NCBI GenBank assembly: GCA_025964675.1
Contig: JAOPYI010000293.1
Span: 1 to 41,799 of the forward strand
Direction of reading: 5' to 3'
Source of the DNA: Sphaerisporangium sp.
GTDB lineage: Bacteria; Actinomycetota; Actinomycetes; Streptosporangiales; Streptosporangiaceae
Length of the DNA stretch: 41,799 bases
Of the stretch, positions 1 through 8,475 are shown piece after piece (the first letter of the stretch is position 1; each line of letters begins with the position of its first letter). Both the position numbers and the translations under genes were made by a program. The notes below the pieces were generated by a model. That model did not search any database and was not told where the DNA came from. It saw only the letters and a program-made list of their open reading frames with translations.

Positions 1-471
1 TGCCATCTGCTCGACCGCGGCTAGACCCGCCGCGGGAGGCATGAAGTCGTCCCAGTCGCGGTGGAGGGCGTCCAACCAGACCAGCCCGGCCACGTCCTGC
101 GGGTACAGCTGCGCGAACCGATGCGCGTAGAAGCCGCCGAGGGAGTGCGCCACCAGCACGTATGGGGAGGCGATGTCCTGGGCGCGCAGCAGCTTGTGCA
201 GTTCCGTGGCGACCGCGGCGGCGGTGCGCGGCAGCGGGAGCGGGTCGCTGTAGCCGGTGCCGCCACGGTCGTACACCACAGCGGTGGTGAACTGCGAAAC
301 CCCCTGCTGGACACCGAAGTAGTCCAGGCCGACCGCGCTGGCGCCCGGCAGGAACACGACGGCTGGTCCGCCGCTGCCCGACCGATGCACGAAAATGCGA
401 CGGCCGTCGATCTCCTGGAACCCTCCGATCGGCGGAGCGAGCCGAGCCGAGGAAGTGATGTTGTTCATCAT
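1..471 (-). CDS. alpha/beta hydrolase, C-terminus cut off by window edge
   Basis: The 157 visible codons run open to the first base of the window, so the C-terminal half is missing. The protein is an alpha/beta-hydrolase-fold enzyme: a beta strand ending VVFLPGAS (oxyanion region, about residues 38-45), the YDRGGTGYS loop (67-75), and the nucleophile elbow AHSLGG with Ser110. The catalytic His and probably the acid lie outside. The substrate cannot be told; ester, lactone and epoxide hydrolases and non-heme peroxidases share these motifs. The start is a double ATG (471, or 468) with GGAG nine bases upstream. It lies 86 bp after the FGGY kinase on the same strand but has its own promoter-like dyad at 478-509, so it may be only loosely tied to the sugar operon. 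Confidence 0.85.
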   Translation of the reverse strand, partial: MMNNITSSARLAPPIGGFQEIDGRRIFVHRSGSGGPAVVFLPGASAVGLDYFGVQQGVSQFTTAVVYDRGGTGYSDPLPLPRTAAAVATELHKLLRAQDIASPYVLVAHSLGGFYAHRFAQLYPQDVAGLVWLDALHRDWDDFMPPAAGLAAVEQMA

Positions 472-477
472 GCGACA

Positions 478-509
478 ATGCTCCAACCCTGACGCAGGGT
501 CAGGGTCAA
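478..509 (-). promoter_or_regulatory. MerR-type promoter/operator for the alpha/beta hydrolase
   Basis: On the minus strand a TTGACC -35 (504-509) is followed 20 bp later by a weak -10 GAGCAT (478-483). The long spacer holds a perfect inverted repeat, ACCCTGAC-N5-GTCAGGGT (486-506). A dyad inside a 19-20 bp spacer is the usual layout for MerR-family activators. If the -10 is right, transcription would begin at or next to the ATG at 471, giving a leaderless or nearly leaderless mRNA. No merR gene is visible; it may lie beyond the window's left edge. Confidence 0.55.
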
Positions 510-557
510 CGGAGCCGCGCGACCTTGCGCGAGAGTCCTTTCGGGCATGATCGCCGG

Positions 558-2099
558 CTACATCTCTGGCATGAAAGCGTCTTCGAGCCCCGCCAGGCGA
601 TGCGCGATGTCGGCGGTCTGCCGATAGCCTGCCTTGTACAGGGAGAACATCTCGTCGTACTGGGCCTTGGCGGCCTGGTCCGGCCGCACGCTGGTCGAGT
701 GGTCGATGGTCGAGACGGCCTCGCTGAGCGAGGCGAAAACGCCCACGCCCACCGCGGCTCGGAGGGCGTCGCCCAGGCTCGCACCAATGGTCTGCGAGGG
801 GATCCACTGTTCGACGCCGCACACGTCCGACACGATGTGCATGAGCAGATCGTTCTTCGTTCCGCCGCCGACCGCCAGCACGCGGGTGACGGGGAATCCT
901 TCCGCGAGCAGTGCTTCGAGGTTGTGCCGAATCCCGTAGGCGATCGCCTCCAGAACGGCGCGGCACAGGTCGGACCGGGTGTGGCGCAAGGTGAGACCGA
1001 TGAACGCCCCGCGGGCCGCCGGGTCGAAGAACGGCGTCCGCTCGCCCGCGAAGTAGGGAAGGGCCAGCAGACCGCGGGAACCGGGAACGGATTCCCGCGC
1101 CAGCGCGACGATGTCGCCGTAATCGAGCTCCGACCCGTCATCGAGGCGGCGGCCGAGCAGGTCGCGCAGCCAGGTGATGAGACCACCGGACGTGGCCATG
1201 CCTCCAGCGACGGCGTACGTGCCCGGTTCATGAAAGTGGGACGGCCAGAAGCGGGTGCTGGCGGAGGGAGCGTCCGTGCGCAGGATGAAGAACGTGCTGG
1301 TGCCGTACATCACCATCAGGTCGCCGGGCTGCCGCATCCCGGCACTGAGCGCCTCCGCCGCCGCGTCGGCGGTCCCCGCGACCACAGGCGTTCCTGCGGC
1401 GAGGCCGGTCGCGCGAGCCGCCTCCCGCGTGACCTCTCCGACGACCTCGCACCCCCAGGCCAGCCTTGGGAGCAGCGAAGGCGGGCACAGCTCGGCGGCG
1501 GAGTCGGACCAGCGCGTTCCTGAGGCATCGATCAGCGGAGCGTATGCGGCGGAGGCGTCGTAGACATCGATCACCGACTGGCCGGTGAGCCTACGGACGA
1601 CATAACCCTCCGCGCCGAGCACGCCTCGCGTCTTGGCCCAGACCTCCGGCTCATGGCGCTGCAGCCACCGAATCTTCGGCGCGACCGACTGCGAACTCAG
1701 GCCCCTGACACGGTCATCGGTGCCGTCGAACCGGGCGATCAGCTCGCCGATCTCCTCGGTGGCCCTGGTGTCGATTCCATAGAGGATTCCGGGTCGCAGC
1801 GGCACCCCGGCCGCATCGACAGGCAGCACGCAGGGAGCGATGGCGCTCACGCCGATCCCGGCGATCCGGTCCGGTGCCACACCGGAGCGCTGGAGAAGTG
1901 AAGAGGTGAGGACACGGAAGTCGTGCCACCACACCCCGTCCGCGTCCTGCTCGAAGAAGCCGGGACGCGGCATCTGGACGCCGTGCGCGACGCTCGCCTC
2001 CGCGACGACGACACCCGCGCCGTCGACCAGGGCGCCCTTGGATGAGGAAGTCCCGATGTCGATGCCGAGGGTGTAACGCTCCATCGCCAGGACCGTCAT
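558..2099 (-). CDS. FGGY-family carbohydrate kinase (xylulokinase-like)
   Basis: A 513-residue ATP-dependent kinase that phosphorylates a sugar or sugar-like compound in the cytoplasm. Visible features are the N-terminal phosphate-binding loop DIGTSSSKG (14-22), the GTAD motif whose Asp245 should be the catalytic base, a second loop MYGTST, and C-terminal VGGGTKND (407-414) for adenosine binding. The length is normal for FGGY kinases such as XylB, GlpK, AraB and LsrK; the substrate within that family cannot be read from motifs. The ATG at 2099 is chosen because GGAGG sits six bases upstream; a second Met lies five codons in. It starts 10 bp after the M29 gene and is the last of the eight tightly linked genes, so it probably phosphorylates what the upstream ABC transporter imports or a product of it. 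Confidence 0.9.
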   Translation of the reverse strand: MTVLAMERYTLGIDIGTSSSKGALVDGAGVVVAEASVAHGVQMPRPGFFEQDADGVWWHDFRVLTSSLLQRSGVAPDRIAGIGVSAIAPCVLPVDAAGVPLRPGILYGIDTRATEEIGELIARFDGTDDRVRGLSSQSVAPKIRWLQRHEPEVWAKTRGVLGAEGYVVRRLTGQSVIDVYDASAAYAPLIDASGTRWSDSAAELCPPSLLPRLAWGCEVVGEVTREAARATGLAAGTPVVAGTADAAAEALSAGMRQPGDLMVMYGTSTFFILRTDAPSASTRFWPSHFHEPGTYAVAGGMATSGGLITWLRDLLGRRLDDGSELDYGDIVALARESVPGSRGLLALPYFAGERTPFFDPAARGAFIGLTLRHTRSDLCRAVLEAIAYGIRHNLEALLAEGFPVTRVLAVGGGTKNDLLMHIVSDVCGVEQWIPSQTIGASLGDALRAAVGVGVFASLSEAVSTIDHSTSVRPDQAAKAQYDEMFSLYKAGYRQTADIAHRLAGLEDAFMPEM

Positions 2100-2109
2100 G
2101 GGCAGCCTC

Positions 2110-3198
2110 CTAGAAAGCGAACGCTCCGCGCTCCAGCACTGTGCGCCCGTCGATCAGGACGGCGCCTTCCGTACGAAGGTCCTTGACGATGTCCCAGTGG
2201 ATCGCCGAGACGTTGGTCCCTCCGCATTCCGGATACGCCCGCCCGAGCGCGATGTGAACGGTACCCGCGATCTTCTCGTCGATCAGGATGTCGTTGCAGA
2301 AACGGTCGATATGGGGATTCGTGCCAATCCCGAACTCGCCGATCGCTGTCGCGCCCTCGTCGGTGGCCAGCACCGACCGCAGGAAATCCTGATTCGTCTT
2401 ACTGGTCGCTTCGACGAGCGTCCCATTGTCCCAACGCAGGGTCACGCCCTGGATGAGACGGCCGCCGAAGACAGCGGGATGCTCAAACGTGATCACGCCG
2501 TCCACGGTCTCCGTGACAGGCGCCGTCATCAGCTCGCCGTCGGGGTTGTTCGTCCCGCCGGCACCGACCACCCACGAACGGCCCGCGATGGAGAAGCGGA
2601 GATCGGTGCCGCGCCCGACGATCCGCACCGACCGCGCGTCACGGATGTTGTCGATCCATCCCTGCCATTCCGCGGCCGCGGCCTCCCAATCGAGCAGGCA
2701 GGCGCGGAAGAACATCTCCGTGATGTCGTCGAGGCTGGATCCGGCCTGCTCCGCGAACGCCTGGTTCGGCACCCGGACGAGGGTCCAGCGAGTCTTCCGC
2801 CAGCGCAAGGACGAGATGACCCCCTGAGCGGCCTGGTTGACGGCGAGCCGGTCAGCCGGGATGTCGTAGTGGATGTCGAGGGGGAATGCGCCGCGGAGGG
2901 CGATGTACACGTCCGCCCATTCCATACCGTGAGCCTCGACCTCCGGAACCCACTCGAGCTGCTCGGGAGTGCCGAGCCGCAGCAGCGATTCCCGGAGGGT
3001 CTCGGAAAGGAACTGCACCTGCGGAAAGGCGCCGGCGCGGATGCAGGCCTCGTACACCCCGCGCGCCAGGGGGAAGGACTCGATCTCTCCCATGGCGATC
3101 ATGACGCGCTCGCCGGGCTGGACCTTGGTCGCGTGACGGACCAGGTGGGCGCCGAGTTCGAACCAGCGGGGGTCGTCGGCCGACACGAGGTTCGTCAT
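2110..3198 (-). CDS. M29-family (aminopeptidase T/AmpS-like) metallopeptidase homologue
   Basis: A 362-residue protein with the full set of M29 metal-site positions: Glu222 in NPDGE, Glu288 in GEFGIGTN, His315 in TVHIALG, Tyr322, and His334/Asp336 in the HWD motif. The family consists of two-metal cytoplasmic aminopeptidases, but the same fold also gave NicX, an iron dioxygenase for 2,5-dihydroxypyridine, so peptide hydrolysis is not certain. Its ATG overlaps the stop of the BtpA-family gene (ATGA) and the kinase follows 10 bp later, so it belongs to the sugar operon. An aminopeptidase-like protein there suggests cleavage of an amide or similar bond in a conjugated substrate. That role is inference. 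Confidence 0.85.
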   Translation of the reverse strand: MTNLVSADDPRWFELGAHLVRHATKVQPGERVMIAMGEIESFPLARGVYEACIRAGAFPQVQFLSETLRESLLRLGTPEQLEWVPEVEAHGMEWADVYIALRGAFPLDIHYDIPADRLAVNQAAQGVISSLRWRKTRWTLVRVPNQAFAEQAGSSLDDITEMFFRACLLDWEAAAAEWQGWIDNIRDARSVRIVGRGTDLRFSIAGRSWVVGAGGTNNPDGELMTAPVTETVDGVITFEHPAVFGGRLIQGVTLRWDNGTLVEATSKTNQDFLRSVLATDEGATAIGEFGIGTNPHIDRFCNDILIDEKIAGTVHIALGRAYPECGGTNVSAIHWDIVKDLRTEGAVLIDGRTVLERGAFAF

Positions 3199-4013
3199 GG
3201 AACCAGCGTCTCCCGCGCGGCCCTTGCGTTGGCGGTGAGTTTCGCCACTCGCGACTCGTCGACCTCGTTCCAGATGTAGCCGTCGCGCTTGAAAGCCGTG
3301 CCGATGACGGCCCCGTCCGCGACCGCCAACTGCTGGGCCACCGTCTCGGCGGTGACACCGGTGTTCGCGAAGACCGGTGTGTCCGGCACCGCCGATTTGA
3401 CCTCGCCGAGCGTTTCGGTGCTCGTCGTGGCCCCCGCGGTAAGCCCCGACACGCAGAGGGCATCCGGGCGCGTGTTGAAGACGGTGGAGCGCGCGATCGA
3501 AGCGATGTCGCGGTCGGCGAGGTAGACGGCGGACTCGGGGACGATGTTGTACAGCAGGCGGACGTCCTGGCCGTCCACCGCGCGACGGTGCCGCGCGACG
3601 CGGCCGCTGTCGGTATTCCACAGGCCGTAGTCGCTGGCGTACACGCCGGAGAAGATCTCGCGGACGAACCGGGCACCGGTACCCACGGCGAGGTCGATCG
3701 ACGCGGTGGGATCCCAGAGCACGTTGACCCCGAACGGCACAGTGATCTGTGAGGACAGTTCACCGATGATCCTGGCCATGGTGATCGCCGTGATCGGTTC
3801 CGTCTTCAACAGGTACGGCAGGCTCGCCTCGTTGGAGAACATGACGGCGTCCACCCCGCCGTTCTGCAGCGCCCTGAGATCGCGCCGCGCGGCTTCCAGA
3901 ACCCCTTCGACACCCGCTTCCGGGTCGTAGCCGGGATCGCCCGGCAACGCGCGGAAATGACACATCGCGATAACGGGCTTGGACACGCCGAAGACATCTT
4001 TGATCCAGTTCAT
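3195..4013 (-). CDS. BtpA/SgcQ-family TIM-barrel protein
   Basis: A 272-residue protein of the BtpA family. Recognisable segments are ALPGDPGYDP (22-31), GGVDAVMFSNEAS, VPFGVNVLWDPTAS, ARFVREIFSG and, near the C-terminus, ADGAVIGTAFKRDG, which looks like the phosphate-binding end of a beta/alpha barrel. BtpA was named for photosystem I assembly in cyanobacteria. SgcQ is the homologue in the E. coli sgc sugar operon; as far as I know no reaction is established for it. Here it follows the DeoR regulator by 32 bp and overlaps the M29 gene by 4 bp. A lyase, aldolase or isomerase acting on a phosphorylated sugar is a reasonable guess from fold and context, but only a guess. Confidence 0.85.
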   Translation of the reverse strand: MNWIKDVFGVSKPVIAMCHFRALPGDPGYDPEAGVEGVLEAARRDLRALQNGGVDAVMFSNEASLPYLLKTEPITAITMARIIGELSSQITVPFGVNVLWDPTASIDLAVGTGARFVREIFSGVYASDYGLWNTDSGRVARHRRAVDGQDVRLLYNIVPESAVYLADRDIASIARSTVFNTRPDALCVSGLTAGATTSTETLGEVKSAVPDTPVFANTGVTAETVAQQLAVADGAVIGTAFKRDGYIWNEVDESRVAKLTANARAARETLVP

Positions 4014-4045
4014 TCTTCCCCTACTTTTCTGTGAATCCCAGGTGG

Positions 4046-4810
4046 TCAGGAGGCGACGACGACTTTCACGCCCGCTGCTTTGAGCGCGGCCTGAAGTTGC
4101 CCGGACGGCTCCTCGTCGGTGACGAGCATCGCGACGGCTTCAAGGCCGGCGATCCGCGCGAATGCGATCTGGTCGAATTTGCGGGAGTCGGCGACGAGGA
4201 TCACTTCCTTGGCGGAACGGATCATCGCCTGCTTGACGAGGACGTCGTCCCAGTTGTACTCGGAGAGCCCGAACGCCGCGTCGATGCCGCCGACGGCGAG
4301 GATCAGCCGGTCCACCGACAGCTCGCTGAAGGCGTGTCTGGCGAGTTCTCCGATGAGGGACGCTTCGCCGGGGCGGGCGATGCCCCCTGCCACGATCAGG
4401 CGGATGTCCGGTTCGTCGACCAGCAGCCCCGCGATCCGCAGCCCCGGCGTGATCACCGTCAGATTCCTGCGTCCCTGCAGGTTCCGCGCGACTTCGAGAC
4501 AGGTCGAGCCGGTGTCGATGGCCACGCTGTCTCCTTCCGCGATGAGGCCGGCCGTGAGCGCGCCGATGTTCTTCTTGACCTCGCTGTTCTCGGTCGTGCG
4601 AACCATGTACGGCGGCTCGTAACTTCGCCCCCGGCCGGCGACGGCGCCTCCGTGTACCCGGCGCGCCAGGCCTAGCCGTTCCAGTTCGAGCAGGTCACGG
4701 CGGATCGTCATGGGCGACACCGCGAAGCGTTCGGCGAGGTCGACCACCGTGACCGAGCCGACCTCTGCGAGGTCTTGCAGGATCTGTGACCGGCGGACCG
4801 CGGACTTCAT
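4046..4810 (-). CDS. DeoR/GlpR-family transcriptional regulator
   Basis: A 254-residue repressor-type regulator. Residues 5-60 form the DeoR winged helix-turn-helix (VVDLAERFAVSPMTIRRDL, then RRVHGGAV). The rest is the DeoR sensor domain, whose ligand is normally a phosphorylated sugar; GDSVAIDTGSTCLEVA and the DRLILAVGGIDAAFG segment are typical. The ATG overlaps the stop of the preceding permease (ATGA), so the regulator is encoded inside the operon it most likely controls. The kinase product is a plausible inducer. Candidate binding sites lie in the 460-base region upstream of the binding-protein gene. Confidence 0.92.
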   Translation of the reverse strand: MKSAVRRSQILQDLAEVGSVTVVDLAERFAVSPMTIRRDLLELERLGLARRVHGGAVAGRGRSYEPPYMVRTTENSEVKKNIGALTAGLIAEGDSVAIDTGSTCLEVARNLQGRRNLTVITPGLRIAGLLVDEPDIRLIVAGGIARPGEASLIGELARHAFSELSVDRLILAVGGIDAAFGLSEYNWDDVLVKQAMIRSAKEVILVADSRKFDQIAFARIAGLEAVAMLVTDEEPSGQLQAALKAAGVKVVVAS

Positions 4811-5895
4811 GGCCGGCTCTCCCTCGCGGCCGCCGCCGGTTCGGGGACGGGGTGCCCGGGCTCCTTGGTGTCAGATACCCGTCGCCCGCGGCGGAAGCGC
4901 TGGTAGGAGATCCGGCTGGCCGAGACGACGGCCAGGAGCAGCACCCCCCAGGCGAAGTTCTTGAAGAAGTTGCTGCCGCCGGAGCCGACGAGGATCATGT
5001 TCAGGCCGGTCGACAGCATCTGCAACGTCACCAGCGAAAGCACGACTCCCGCCACCCTGCCCGAACCGCCGGCGACGGAGACACCGCCGAGCACCGCGAT
5101 GAGAATGGTCAAGAGAATGTAGGAAGCCCCGTAGGTCGGGTTGGCCGAGTTCGTACGGGCCATATTGATGATGCCGGCGACTCCCGCGAGGAGACCGCTG
5201 ACGGTGTAGACCGCCACGGTGACCTTGCCGTTGTTCACCCCGGAGAAGAGCGAGGCTCGCGAGTTCGCGCCGAGGAGATAGGCCTTGACCCCGAGCGGGC
5301 TGCGGTTGAGCAGCAGCCACACCGCGATGACGCAGACGATCAGGATGAGCGTGGGGACCGGCACCAGGGCGAAGGCCTGCGTGCCGAGCTGTTCCAGGGC
5401 GACGGAACCGCCGGGGACCGAGACGCCGCCGGTCAGCACCGTGGCGACCCCGCCCCACAGCGTCATGGTGGCCAGGGTCGCGAGGATGGGCGGGACCCGC
5501 AGGTAGCCGATGACGACCCCGTTGCCCATCCCGGCCAGGACACCCACGACGAGACCGACCAGGACAGCCACCAGGGTGGTCAACCCGTCGGCCGCTCCGG
5601 CGGAGGCGAGCTTCGTCGCGGACAGCGCACTGAGGATCGAGGACAGGTTGGCGACGGCGACGATGGACAGGTCGATGCCGGCCAGGATCATGGCGAGCGT
5701 CATCGCCAGGCTGAGCACGCCGAGATCGGATATCTGCAGGGCCATCGAGGTGAAGTTGCTCGCCTGCGGAAAGGTGCCGGGCTCCCATGCGGAAAGACTC
5801 GCGAGGACCACGGCGAACACGGCGATGAGCACCCGCAGATGGGGATCCGCCGGCCACAGCGTGCGACCGATCGCCTCTCGTATCCGGATGCCCAT
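4807..5895 (-). CDS. sugar-type ABC transporter permease (RbsC/LsrC/D-like), second subunit
   Basis: A 362-residue hydrophobic membrane protein of the BPD_transp_2 family, with roughly eight to ten predicted membrane segments and a basic cytoplasmic tail (about the last 35 residues, starting RISYQRFRRGRR). The conserved stretches GMGNGVVIGYLRVPPILATL and ILIAVLGGVSVAGGSG mark the ribose/AI-2/rhamnose permease group. It forms the pore with the 336-residue permease upstream, overlapping it by one base (TGATG). It has an unusually long serine- and lysine-poor first half with LSAWEPGTFPQASNF near the N-terminus, typical of this group. The stop overlaps the DeoR start by 4 bp. Confidence 0.9.
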   Translation of the reverse strand: MGIRIREAIGRTLWPADPHLRVLIAVFAVVLASLSAWEPGTFPQASNFTSMALQISDLGVLSLAMTLAMILAGIDLSIVAVANLSSILSALSATKLASAGAADGLTTLVAVLVGLVVGVLAGMGNGVVIGYLRVPPILATLATMTLWGGVATVLTGGVSVPGGSVALEQLGTQAFALVPVPTLILIVCVIAVWLLLNRSPLGVKAYLLGANSRASLFSGVNNGKVTVAVYTVSGLLAGVAGIINMARTNSANPTYGASYILLTILIAVLGGVSVAGGSGRVAGVVLSLVTLQMLSTGLNMILVGSGGSNFFKNFAWGVLLLAVVSASRISYQRFRRGRRVSDTKEPGHPVPEPAAAARESRP

Positions 5896-6905
5896 CAGAA
5901 CCCTCCCGCCAGTCGCCTGCGCCTGATCGCTCGAACGGCCGGCACGATCGTGCCCGCGAGCAGCACGATGCCAACGGCGACGTTCTGCCAGGTCGTCGGG
6001 ACACCGACGAGCACAAGGCTGTTCTCGACGATGCCGATGAGCAGGACCCCGAGCAGGGTGCCCGTCACGGTGCCCTTCCCGCCGGTGATGAGCGCACCGC
6101 CGAGGACCACGGCCGCGATGATCCCCAACTCGTGGCCTTGCAGGCTGACCGGGTTGGCGTTGCGCAACAGCGACGCGTTGGTCGCTCCAGCGATGCCGGC
6201 GAGGGCTCCTACCGCGGCGTACACGAAGTACCGCACCATGCCGACCCGCACACCGGACCGCTCCGCGACGACGGGGTTGTCACCCAAGGCGTAGATGGTA
6301 CGGCCGAGCGTCGTCTTGTTGAGCAGCAGGGAAACCGCGGCGGCGAGCACCACCAGGATCAGGATCGAGGGATGCAGCGCGGTGGTGCCCACGCCGCTCG
6401 CCGTGTGCACGGTCGCCAGGGCGGCCTTGGAGTAGGCGATGGTGCCCTCCGGCAGGTTGAAGATGGAAACGCCGCCGAAGAAATACAGTTCCGCGCCGTA
6501 GAAGAGGCTGGAGGTGCCCAGGGTCACGATCAGCGTCGGTAGCCGGAAACGTGCGATGAAGAACCCGTTGAGCAACCCCATCACGATGCCGAACGGGAGG
6601 GCGACCAGGTACAGCACCATCGCGGAGCCGGTGAAGTGGGCGGCCACCAGTATGGTCGCCGCGACGAAGACCGACGTGTTGGCGATCGCCGGGAACGAAA
6701 CGTCCACGCCGCCCGAGATCAGCACCAGCAGGACACCAAGGGCGAGGATGCCGCTGACCGTCACCAGCCGGAGGATTTCGAATACGTTCGACAGGCTCAG
6801 GAACGCCGGGTTCAGCGCCTGTATGACGGCGCAGAGGACGACGATGGCCGTCGCTACCGCGAACTCCTGCGACCGGACCGCATGGCGAAGAGCTACGGTG
6901 GTCAT
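5895..6905 (-). CDS. sugar-type ABC transporter permease (RbsC/LsrC-like), first subunit
   Basis: A 336-residue integral membrane protein of the BPD_transp_2 family; family marks are GLLNGFFIARFRLPTLIVTL and AAVVLGGALITGGKG. The ATG at 6905 overlaps the stop of the ATPase gene (ATGA), which fixes the start; a longer open frame upstream is only the shadow of the ATPase gene. It differs clearly from the following 362-residue permease, so the transporter core is a heterodimer as in LsrC/LsrD rather than a homodimer as in RbsC. Confidence 0.9.
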   Translation of the reverse strand: MTTVALRHAVRSQEFAVATAIVVLCAVIQALNPAFLSLSNVFEILRLVTVSGILALGVLLVLISGGVDVSFPAIANTSVFVAATILVAAHFTGSAMVLYLVALPFGIVMGLLNGFFIARFRLPTLIVTLGTSSLFYGAELYFFGGVSIFNLPEGTIAYSKAALATVHTASGVGTTALHPSILILVVLAAAVSLLLNKTTLGRTIYALGDNPVVAERSGVRVGMVRYFVYAAVGALAGIAGATNASLLRNANPVSLQGHELGIIAAVVLGGALITGGKGTVTGTLLGVLLIGIVENSLVLVGVPTTWQNVAVGIVLLAGTIVPAVRAIRRRRLAGGF

Positions 6906-8398
6906 GCCGCCACCAGAAGCTCGTTGAGGCGCTGCTCGTCGATGTCGGCGCGCTCGAACTCGTCGCTGATGCCGCCTTCGCGCATCAGGACGATGCGATG
7001 GCATACCTCGAGCAGCTCGGGAACGTCGTCGGAGATCACGATGATGCCCATGCCGCCTGCGGCGAGTTCCCTGAGGAGCCGGAGGATCTCGGACTTGGAA
7101 CGGACGTCGACACCGACGGTGGGGCCGTTGAGGATGAGGATCTTCGGTGCGGCGGACAGCCACTTGGCCAGCACGACGCGTTGCTGGTTGCCGCCTGAGA
7201 GGGTGCTCACGGCGCGGGTGACGTCCGGCGTCTTGATCTGGAGCTCTCCAACCCAGTGATCGGCCAGCTTCTCCGCCCGTTGTGAGTCGAGCAGCCCCAT
7301 GCGGTTACGAAGTGAGTCCACCGTCCGGATGATGATGTTGGCGGCGATGGAGTGGTCGAGGAACAGTCCCTCGGTGAGCCGGTCCTCGGGGACGTAACCG
7401 ATCCCATGCCGCATCGCCGTTCTCGGCGAGTCGAGGGTCACCTCCGCGCCGTCGATGGTGACGGTGCCGGAGGTCATGGGAAGCAGGCCGAACAGCGCCA
7501 GCGCGAGGGTGTCGCGCCCGGACCCGAGCAGGCCGGTGACGCCGAGAATCTCACCGGCCCGTAGGCGGAGGTCGACATCGTGGAAACAACCGGGCCTGCT
7601 CGCGCCCCGCACGGTCAGTACCGTGCGGCTGGAGCCGGGCACCGGAGCGACCGCGTGGGCGCCGAATTCAATCTCGCGTCCGGTCATGGCACTGACCAGT
7701 GTCCGGCGGTTGAACTCGGCCGCCGGCTGATCGGCGACCTTGACCCCGTTCCTGAGCACGACGGTGTGATCGGAGATCGCGGCGACCTCGTCGAGCTTGT
7801 GGCTGACGAAAAGGGTGGAGACGCCTTCGGCCTTCAGCCCGACGATGATGTCGAGCAGCACGCGCACCTCCTTCTGGGACAGCGCCGTCGTCGGCTCATC
7901 CATCACGATCAAGCGCGCGTCCTTGGCCAACGCGCTCGCGATGGCGATCAGCTGCCTGTCGACCATCGGAAGATCTCGCACAAGCGCGTCGACGTCGATG
8001 CTCACGCGCATCCGATCGAGCACCTTCTGTGCCGCCTCCCTCGCCTTCGCGCGCCGGAACCAGCGCACCCTGCCGCTGATCTGGCTGCCGAAGACGATGT
8101 TCTCGGCGACGGTGAGATGAGAGAAGAGCGAAAAATCCTGGTAGATGACCTGAAATCCCGCGCGAATGGCATCAGGCGGCCTGAACGAGTCCCGAGGCAA
8201 GCCGTCGATGACCATCTCACCGGACGTGGGGGCGTGCACACCCGCGAGGATCTTGATGAGGGTGGACTTTCCCGAGCCGTTCTCACCGACAAGGCAGCAG
8301 ACCTCGCCCTGCGCGATCGACAGTGACACGCGGTCGAGCGCGTGGACACCGGCGAATTCCTTGCTGATCTCTCGCAGCGTCACCAGCGCTGCCGTCAT
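6902..8398 (-). CDS. sugar-type ABC transporter ATPase with two fused ABC domains, one degenerate
   Basis: A 498-residue ATPase of the RbsA/MglA/LsrA type. Domain 1 has an intact Walker A, GENGSGKST (38-46), and Walker B, LIVMDEPT (163-170), but its signature is altered (LPMVDRQ, about 143-149). Domain 2 has a degenerate P-loop, GLLGSGRD (289-296), an intact signature STLSGGNQQR (398-407), and a Walker B reading LILNGPT (421-427), where Asp424 and the catalytic Glu425 have become Asn and Gly. Across the dimer one ATP site should be canonical and the other dead. The ATG at 8398 is chosen because AGGAG lies six to seven bases upstream. It follows the binding protein by 77 bp and overlaps the first permease. 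Confidence 0.93.
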   Translation of the reverse strand: MTAALVTLREISKEFAGVHALDRVSLSIAQGEVCCLVGENGSGKSTLIKILAGVHAPTSGEMVIDGLPRDSFRPPDAIRAGFQVIYQDFSLFSHLTVAENIVFGSQISGRVRWFRRAKAREAAQKVLDRMRVSIDVDALVRDLPMVDRQLIAIASALAKDARLIVMDEPTTALSQKEVRVLLDIIVGLKAEGVSTLFVSHKLDEVAAISDHTVVLRNGVKVADQPAAEFNRRTLVSAMTGREIEFGAHAVAPVPGSSRTVLTVRGASRPGCFHDVDLRLRAGEILGVTGLLGSGRDTLALALFGLLPMTSGTVTIDGAEVTLDSPRTAMRHGIGYVPEDRLTEGLFLDHSIAANIIIRTVDSLRNRMGLLDSQRAEKLADHWVGELQIKTPDVTRAVSTLSGGNQQRVVLAKWLSAAPKILILNGPTVGVDVRSKSEILRLLRELAAGGMGIIVISDDVPELLEVCHRIVLMREGGISDEFERADIDEQRLNELLVAA

Positions 8399-8475
8399 GA
8401 GCCACTCCTGTCGCCAGATGGGAGGTTCGGGCGGAGGTCGCCCTTCCGGAACACACCGGATGGGCAACCAGCGGG

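Noticed and set aside
2110-3621. Apparent 503-residue version of the M29 gene
   Set aside because: The extra N-terminus lies inside the BtpA-family gene and is low-complexity; the ATG at 3198 overlapping the previous stop is the real start.
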